A stretch of DNA of 18,278 nucleotides from JAVBPA01 sp031549925 (GTDB lineage Bacteria; Bacillota; Clostridia; Oscillospirales; CAG-272): positions 1 through 18,278 of the forward strand of contig JAVBPA010000121.1 of NCBI GenBank assembly GCA_031549925.1, read 5' to 3'. A program made the translations under genes and the position numbers. A model generated the notes under the pieces. It searched no databases. It saw only the letters and a program-made list of their open reading frames with translations, and was not told the origin of the DNA. Within the stretch, counting starts at the first letter, position 1. Every line of letters begins with the position of its first letter. Shown here piece after piece: positions 13,979 to 18,278 of this stretch.

Positions 13979-15679
13979 ATGTTTAAATTAAAAAGATTTT
14001 TAAATAATTATAAAAAACAATTGTTCCTCGGACCGTTTTTTAAATTAATTGAAGCTATTCTTGAAATAATGGTTCCTCCCATTATGGCTTTGATCATTGA
14101 CCGCGGAGTCGGGGAAAGCGATGTTTCATATATTTACAAAACTGGTTTACTGCTTGTTTTATTGGGCGTTTCCGGATTTTTTTGCGCTTCAATATGCCAA
14201 TACTACGCATCATTTGCGTCACAAGGTTCGGGAACAGAATTGAGATCTGCTCTGTTTGAACATATATTATCACTATCTCAAACTGAATATGATAAATCCG
14301 GAAAACAAAAATTCAATCTATCGGTGACAAGTGATACATACGCTCTCCAACTTGCGGTAGCTATGCTGATACGGCTCGTAATCAGAGTTCCCTTTATTGT
14401 GATAGGTTCTGTAGCAGCAGCTTTTTTTATCGATTATAAGCTGGCTTTTGTTATGCTGTTTTCAATACCGGTTATATCTCTGATACTTTATTTTGTAATG
14501 AAATGCGTTGTTCCGTATTATAAAAATTTACGTTCATCACTTGACCGTTTGGCACTTATAATCAGAGAAAGTATTTTGGGTATGCGTACAATACGCGCAT
14601 TCGGAAATGAAAAAACGGAAATAAAGAGATTTTCCGTTTCATCGGACGAACAAGCGAATATAGCGGTTGTGGCATCAAGACTTTCAGGCGTTCTGAATCC
14701 GCTTATATATGTTACGATTAATTTGTTTATTGTTACCGTTATATATCTTGGCAGTTTTCATATAAAAACCGGACGGGTAACACAAGGTGAACTTATCGCA
14801 CTCGTTAATTATATGATGCAGATAATTTATGCTTTGGTAGTTGCGGCTAATCTGGCAGTTATTTTTACACGCGCTTCCGCTTCAGCCGCAAGAATTAATG
14901 AAATTTTTTCAAAACATTCTTCAATAACAGAACCGATTGATGAAGAAATTTTTGAAGATGAAAATTCTCCCGCTATAGAATTTAAAAATATAACTTTTTC
15001 ATACAGAGAAGCTTCGCCGGTTTTATCTGATATATCATTTTCAATACCGCGCGGTAAAACTTTGGGGATTATCGGGGGAACAGGGTCGGGTAAATCAACA
15101 ATAACCGCGCTGGCAATGAAATTTTACGATAATTATAAAGGACAAATATTTTTGGGCGGATGTGATATAAAAAAATATAAATCATCTTCTTTGTATAAAA
15201 AAATAAGTTATGTACCGCAAAAATCAATGATTTTATCAGTGAGTATTGAAGAAAATCTTCGTATGGGCAATAATTTAATACCAATTGAAAAATTGAAAGA
15301 AGCGGTTTATAATTCATGCGCGGAATTTATCTTTGAAAAAGAAGGACTTGATACGCATTGCGAACCAGATGGAAATAATTTTTCGGGAGGACAAAAGCAG
15401 CGGCTTTGCATTGCACGTGCATTAGCTGCAAATCCGGAAATATTGATAATGGATGATAGTTTTTCCGCTCTTGATGCTCAAACGGCGGATAGAATATTAT
15501 TTAATCTGGAGAAACAGTATAATTTCACAAAAATCATCATTTCGCAGCGTATATCCATTGTTTCAAAATCCGATATTATTTTGGTTTTGGATGAAGGCGA
15601 AGCTGTGGGATATGGTACACACAGTGAATTGCTTGCAAATTGTTCAGTTTATCGGGAAATTAATAAAATCAGTCAGTAA
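13979..15679 (+). CDS. ABC exporter half-transporter with degenerate ATPase site
   Basis: The 566-residue product fuses a six-helix exporter membrane domain (about 15-300) to an ATPase domain (about 332-560). Walker A is GGTGSGKST (366-374, K372), the signature is FSGGQKQR (468-475) and Walker B ends IMDD. The catalytic Glu is replaced by Asp493, and the switch His by Gln523 (IISQR). Both changes are typical of the catalytically weak member of heterodimeric exporters such as LmrC or TM287, which pair with a second subunit having a normal site. No partner gene is next to it. A MITE-like element begins 15 bases after the stop. The start is uncertain: the ATG at 13979 has no ribosome site, while the in-frame TTG at 13970 has AAGGA 13 bases upstream, inside the terminator hairpin. 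Substrate is unknown. Confidence 0.88.
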   Translation: MFKLKRFLNNYKKQLFLGPFFKLIEAILEIMVPPIMALIIDRGVGESDVSYIYKTGLLLVLLGVSGFFCASICQYYASFASQGSGTELRSALFEHILSLSQTEYDKSGKQKFNLSVTSDTYALQLAVAMLIRLVIRVPFIVIGSVAAAFFIDYKLAFVMLFSIPVISLILYFVMKCVVPYYKNLRSSLDRLALIIRESILGMRTIRAFGNEKTEIKRFSVSSDEQANIAVVASRLSGVLNPLIYVTINLFIVTVIYLGSFHIKTGRVTQGELIALVNYMMQIIYALVVAANLAVIFTRASASAARINEIFSKHSSITEPIDEEIFEDENSPAIEFKNITFSYREASPVLSDISFSIPRGKTLGIIGGTGSGKSTITALAMKFYDNYKGQIFLGGCDIKKYKSSSLYKKISYVPQKSMILSVSIEENLRMGNNLIPIEKLKEAVYNSCAEFIFEKEGLDTHCEPDGNNFSGGQKQRLCIARALAANPEILIMDDSFSALDAQTADRILFNLEKQYNFTKIIISQRISIVSKSDIILVLDEGEAVGYGTHSELLANCSVYREINKISQ

Positions 15680-15693
15680 AAAGAAGAAACAGA

Positions 15694-15898
15694 GATACGG
15701 GGACGCGGTTACTTTTTTTGAAAAAAAGTAACAAAAAACTTGTAATATAGAACTTATATATGATTTTTTTCTAAAGGATTTTTGAAAAGCAATTGTAAAA
15801 ATCGCTTTGCATAAAATTATTAGATTCGTAATCATAGATAAAGCTTAATATTATACGTTTTTGTTACTTTTTTTATAAAAGTAAACGCGTCCCCGCAT
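15694..15898. mobile_element. MITE-like element with long hairpin-forming inverted ends
   Basis: The left end (15695-15737) and the right end (15858-15898, reverse complement) match over about 41-43 bases with two substitutions and a changed A/T-rich centre. Each end carries the core GGGGACGCG and a second palindrome: GTTAC(T)7 G (A)7GTAAC at 15708-15732 on the left, and a similar but imperfect one on the right. The interior of about 120 bases is AT-rich and has no gene. No clear target-site duplication is seen. A non-autonomous transposable element or a REP-like palindromic unit fits best; no transposase is in the window. Confidence 0.65.
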
Positions 15899-15944
15899 CC
15901 TTGTAAAAATATTTGTTTTGATGTGATTTATTATTTCCAAATTA

Positions 15945-15991
15945 TTTTCCACAGGAATTTTTCCACAGGATGTGTATAACTCTGTGCAAAA
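15945..15991. promoter_or_regulatory. Cluster of four DnaA-box-like sites
   Basis: TTTTCCACA occurs at 15945-15953 and 15959-15967 on the plus strand. TTATACACA (a perfect TTATNCACA box) lies at 15971-15979 and TTTTGCACA at 15983-15991, both on the minus strand. The starts are 14, 12 and 12 bases apart, in two opposed pairs. A strongly AT-rich stretch (about 16000-16080) follows. This is the makeup of a DnaA-binding region, either part of a replication origin or a DnaA-titrating cluster. No dnaA or dnaN gene is near. Confidence 0.6.
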
Positions 15992-16081
15992 CATCCTATA
16001 TTTTCATTATTTTTACGTTGTATAATTAAAAATAATAAGTAATCTTTATATATTCTAATAAATAATTTATTTAAATACAGC

Positions 16082-16717
16082 TTAGATTGACATTTTAAAA
16101 CTCCAGTTGCCAATGCTTTTTTTATCAAAATTTACTTTTCTGAAATCAAAGTTTATGAAACCGTTCTTTTTATAAAAAATGCTGTTAGCTTCTGTATTGG
16201 TGGTAAGAGTAAAAATTTTACCGCCTTTATCTCTGACATAAGGAATTAAAAATTCTTTAATAATATTACTCCCGTGCCCGATTCCCTGATATTTTATATC
16301 AACGGCAATATTCGCGAGATACCAATGATTGGGATTTTTTATCGCATCGCAAGCGGTTCTTGTTTCGTCAAGCATATCCATAAACTTTAGGACAGTTACA
16401 GGACTTGCATATTTTAAAATAACCAAACCGCCGTCCCGTATATATTTAACCAGATTTAAGTTTACCTTTCCGATTTCTTCAATCATAGCGAAACTTATAA
16501 TTTTATTATCATATTCTTCGACAATGATATCATGATATTTTATAAATGTTTTAATGAATGAAAGTTCCAAGGTGTATAAAAAGTTGTAATAATCTTTCTC
16601 TTTTTTAAACTCATCACGGGTGATTTGAAACAGGGGATAATGATAAAATGAATCTGTTGCCAATTTTGCCAGTGCCTCGGTTTCGGTAATATCCGCTACA
16701 CGGTATTGCCCTTTCAT
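16082..16717 (-). CDS. GNAT-family N-acetyltransferase
   Basis: The 211-residue product has the GNAT fold. The acetyl-CoA-binding motif A is NIAVDIKYQGIGHGSNII (about 136-153; Q144, G147, G149), and the C-terminal FYKKNGF (181-187) is the usual β6-β7 region. It should transfer an acetyl group from acetyl-CoA to an amine on an unknown acceptor. The second ATG (16715-16717) is preferred over the one 15 bases upstream because AGGGAG lies six bases in front of it. It has its own promoter. The gene lies between the DnaA-box cluster and the PadR-type gene, on the same strand as the latter but with a gap of about 240 bases, so it is probably a separate unit. Confidence 0.88.
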   Translation of the reverse strand: MKGQYRVADITETEALAKLATDSFYHYPLFQITRDEFKKEKDYYNFLYTLELSFIKTFIKYHDIIVEEYDNKIISFAMIEEIGKVNLNLVKYIRDGGLVILKYASPVTVLKFMDMLDETRTACDAIKNPNHWYLANIAVDIKYQGIGHGSNIIKEFLIPYVRDKGGKIFTLTTNTEANSIFYKKNGFINFDFRKVNFDKKSIGNWSFKMSI

Positions 16718-16770
16718 ACCTGTCTCCCTCATTCTTCATTACAAATATAATCTAAAATATTTCTTCTTAC

Positions 16771-16798
16771 ATTATAACGTTTGCATTAATAAAAGCAA
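16771..16798 (-). promoter_or_regulatory. Sigma-A promoter of the acetyltransferase gene
   Basis: On the minus strand, TTGCTT (16793-16798) and a perfect TATAAT (16771-16776) are separated by 16 bases. Transcription would start near 16764, about 47 bases before the chosen ATG. Confidence 0.7.
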
Positions 16799-16956
16799 TA
16801 TATAAAATAAAATTTTTGTATTTATATAATAAAGAATATCGAAATAAAAGAAAAAAACAAATATACTGTATAGTTTTTTGATAACCTTGTGATAATCGGA
16901 TTTATAAATAACCGTATATTAAACTTTTTTGAAAGTGTCAATTATTAATTGGTATT

Positions 16957-17907
16957 TTATATTTTAAAAAGCCAATTTTCCGCAGAATTTTTATCAATGA
17001 AAGAATTAAACATTTCACCCCGGTTGCTTTCAATCATAAAATCAGCGAATTTTCCTTTTATATTTGTATTTTCAAAAATAACAGCTGTTTTAATATTATA
17101 TTGAGCAAGCTTTTGAAGAACAGCTCCTGCCAGTCCGGTTTTTAATCTGTAAAAATCCTCCGAAAATCTTTCTCCGTCAATAAGAAGTAAATTGGTTTCC
17201 GCTTCAAAGCAGTAAGTAATTAAATCTAAGGCATCATGTTCGCTTTTTATTACTGCTCCGCCGGAATCTAAATATATATATTTTAAATTGTTATTTTCTA
17301 TAATTGAATAACTCATTTCAGTGTTTTTTTCCTTTTCGTTCAATTTTATTTCTGAATCTAATTTTGTTTCAGCATCTTCAAAACTCGTGAGCTTTTCACG
17401 GGCTTTTTTTATCCATAATAATTCTGTTTCATATGATGTAATTATATTTTCATAAATTAAATTCCAAGCCGAAGTCTCCCGAGGAGTTCTGTCAGGCAAA
17501 AATTTTTCTTTGTTTAATGTTTCACTATATAATAACCCGCGTATTTCCTGTTCGTATTGTATAAAAAGATTATTAATTTCTTCCTTTTTTAATTGCCAGG
17601 ACCAGGCAAGCTGAACAAGAAAAGATTTTTTTAATTCGAGAGGCTGCGGAATTTCAAGAGAAAGTCTTTTTAATTCGGATAATCCCGCTTCTGTTATGGT
17701 ATAAATTTTTTTTGCGGGAGCTCCCGTTTGATTATAAATTTCGTTTGTTACATAACCTTCATTATTTAATTCAAGAAGAGTTTTATAAATTTGATTGTTA
17801 TTTCCGGTCCAATACATGAAAGATATTTCCTGCATTAATTTTTTTAAATCATATCCGGACAAAGGCTTATAGCTCAATATTCCTAAAATCGCATAATTAA
17901 TTAACAT
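16957..17907 (-). CDS. PadR-family regulator fused to a DUF4180 domain
   Basis: The 316-residue product has three parts. Residues 1-85 form a PadR winged helix (MLINYAILGILSYKPLSGYDLKK, the YKTLLELNNEGYV helix and the GAPAKKIYTITEAG wing). Residues 90-175 form the PadR C-terminal helical region used for dimerisation. After an acidic, Lys/Glu-rich linker (178-197), residues 198-313 match the DUF4180 pattern, with SEHDALDLI, TNLLLIDGERFSEDF, LKTGLAGAVLQK and an ESNRGEMF end. The ATG at 17907 is chosen because AAAAAGGAG lies seven bases upstream; an upstream in-frame ATG would place the operators inside the coding region. Two operator-like palindromes overlap its promoter, so it very likely represses itself. 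DUF4180 has no assigned function; here it probably senses a signal. The controlled target, besides itself, is not evident. Confidence 0.88.
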   Translation of the reverse strand: MLINYAILGILSYKPLSGYDLKKLMQEISFMYWTGNNNQIYKTLLELNNEGYVTNEIYNQTGAPAKKIYTITEAGLSELKRLSLEIPQPLELKKSFLVQLAWSWQLKKEEINNLFIQYEQEIRGLLYSETLNKEKFLPDRTPRETSAWNLIYENIITSYETELLWIKKAREKLTSFEDAETKLDSEIKLNEKEKNTEMSYSIIENNNLKYIYLDSGGAVIKSEHDALDLITYCFEAETNLLLIDGERFSEDFYRLKTGLAGAVLQKLAQYNIKTAVIFENTNIKGKFADFMIESNRGEMFNSFIDKNSAENWLFKI

Positions 17908-17925
17908 TTTGATACTCCTTTTTGC

Positions 17926-17967
17926 TATGTTATTGATAACATATAATAATGTGTTAATGATAACATA
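17926..17967. promoter_or_regulatory. Pair of 18-bp operator sites for the PadR-type regulator
   Basis: TATGTTATTGATAACATA (17926-17943) is a perfect inverted repeat with 8-bp arms. A second copy at 17950-17967 differs from it in two of 18 positions. The two start 24 bases apart, in the same orientation. ATGT and ACAT half-sites around a short spacer are the known pattern for PadR operators. One copy covers the -10 box and the other lies just past the transcription start, which suits autorepression. Confidence 0.75.
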
Positions 17968-17985
17968 TGTTTTTTTATTTGTCAA
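17957..17985 (-). promoter_or_regulatory. Sigma-A promoter of the PadR-DUF4180 gene
   Basis: On the minus strand, TTGACA (17980-17985) and TATCAT (17957-17962) are 17 bases apart. The -10 box lies within the upstream operator copy. The transcription start would be near 17950. Confidence 0.8.
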
Positions 17986-18157
17986 TCCTTTTATAAAATA
18001 TTTTTAAGAAATTTCGCGGGAAGATAATACAGTTGAAAACGATTTTGCATCAATAAATTGCAAGTAATCAAAGAACTGTTTCAAGTTGGATTTGGTGTAA
18101 TGAAGTACTGATTTATAATTGTTTTACTATAGATATCATATCGGCTTTAAAATAAAA
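17986..18157. other. Intergenic stretch with no recognised feature
   Basis: This AT-rich gap lies between the PadR promoter and the terminator near the right edge. Short frames here, such as a 17-codon one ending LFQVGFGVMKY near 18110, are too short and have no ribosome site. No promoter, repeat or RNA gene was recognised. Confidence 0.4.
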
Positions 18158-18194
18158 AACCAAACAATTTCAAAAGATGAATTATTGTTTGGTT
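18146..18194 (-). terminator. Intrinsic terminator for a minus-strand gene at the right edge
   Basis: AACCAAACAAT (18158-18168) and ATTGTTTGGTT (18184-18194) form a perfect 11-bp stem with a 15-base loop. On the minus strand it is followed by TTTTTATTTTAAA. The stem lies about 33 bases after the stop codon of the partial gene at 18228-18278. The plus-strand tail is also T-rich after a gap, but no plus-strand gene ends here. Confidence 0.8.
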
Positions 18195-18227
18195 CATTTG
18201 TTATATATTTTTTTAATAGAATCGGAT

Positions 18228-18278
18228 TCAAGACAATCTCATTTTAAAATCTTCATATCCGAATTTTTTTACCGCGGA
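18228..18278 (-). CDS. C-terminal end of a protein cut by the right edge
   Basis: On the minus strand one frame is open from the edge to a TGA at 18228-18230 and gives SAVKKFGYEDFKMRLS. The other two minus-strand frames stop within the first few codons. The intrinsic terminator just downstream supports a real gene end here. Sixteen residues are too few to name a family. Confidence 0.45.
   Translation of the reverse strand, partial: SAVKKFGYEDFKMRLS

Noticed and set aside
15644..15835. A 63-codon minus-strand frame over the end of the ABC gene and the repeat element
   Set aside because: It is Phe/Ile/Lys-rich low-complexity translation of the T/A runs in the element, with no ribosome site.
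15680..15910. Target-site duplication at the borders of the MITE-like element
   Set aside because: The flanks (AAACAGA on the left, TTGTAAAA on the right) do not repeat each other, so no duplication can be claimed.
18040..18113. Short frame ending LFQVGFGVMKY as a gene remnant
   Set aside because: It is only 17 codons long, with no ribosome site, family match or coding bias strong enough to support it.

Overview
The window looks like part of a chromosome from an anaerobic, low-GC Bacillota, most likely a gut or rumen Clostridia (Oscillospirales/Christensenellales type). The basis is the AT-rich intergenic DNA, strong AGGAGG-type ribosome sites, near-consensus sigma-A promoters (TTGACA-17-TATAAT), secreted CotH-like lipoproteins, a PadR regulator and a large set of Gfo/Idh/MocA oxidoreductases. 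No rRNA, tRNA, CRISPR array or transposase gene was recognised.

Layout. (1) 1-2331, minus strand: two tandem CotH-kinase-like lipoprotein genes. The first is cut by the window edge, and both appear to start at TTG. A 38-codon small ORF and a hairpin lie between them. (2) 2512-3951, minus: a DRE-TIM metallolyase (isopropylmalate/homocitrate/Re-citrate synthase family) with its own promoter and terminator. (3) 4451-13844, plus: the core of the window, an eight-gene metabolic cluster. In order it has a xylose-isomerase-like TIM-barrel epimerase, two tandemly duplicated Gfo/Idh/MocA oxidoreductases, a cytoplasmic sulfatase-fold hydrolase without a Cys at the usual nucleophile position, a third oxidoreductase of a second subtype, an AraC regulator, a solute-binding lipoprotein, and a fourth oxidoreductase of the second subtype. 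A strong promoter precedes it and a GC-rich terminator closes it. (4) 13979-15679, plus: one half of an ABC exporter with a degenerate ATPase site. (5) 15680-16081: a MITE-like palindromic element with long inverted ends, directly followed by a tight cluster of four DnaA-box-like sites. (6) 16082-17907, minus: a GNAT acetyltransferase and a PadR-DUF4180 fusion regulator with a visible autoregulatory operator pair. (7) The right edge holds a terminator and the last codons of another minus-strand gene.

How the genes could work together (inference): the binding lipoprotein captures a sugar, AraC senses a related molecule, and the cytoplasmic enzymes use NAD(P)-linked oxidation at sugar carbons, TIM-barrel isomerisation or elimination, and removal of a phosphate or sulfate ester. 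The two oxidoreductase subtypes suggest an oxidise, rearrange, reduce scheme on an unknown sugar or cyclitol. Transporter permeases and a kinase are not in view.
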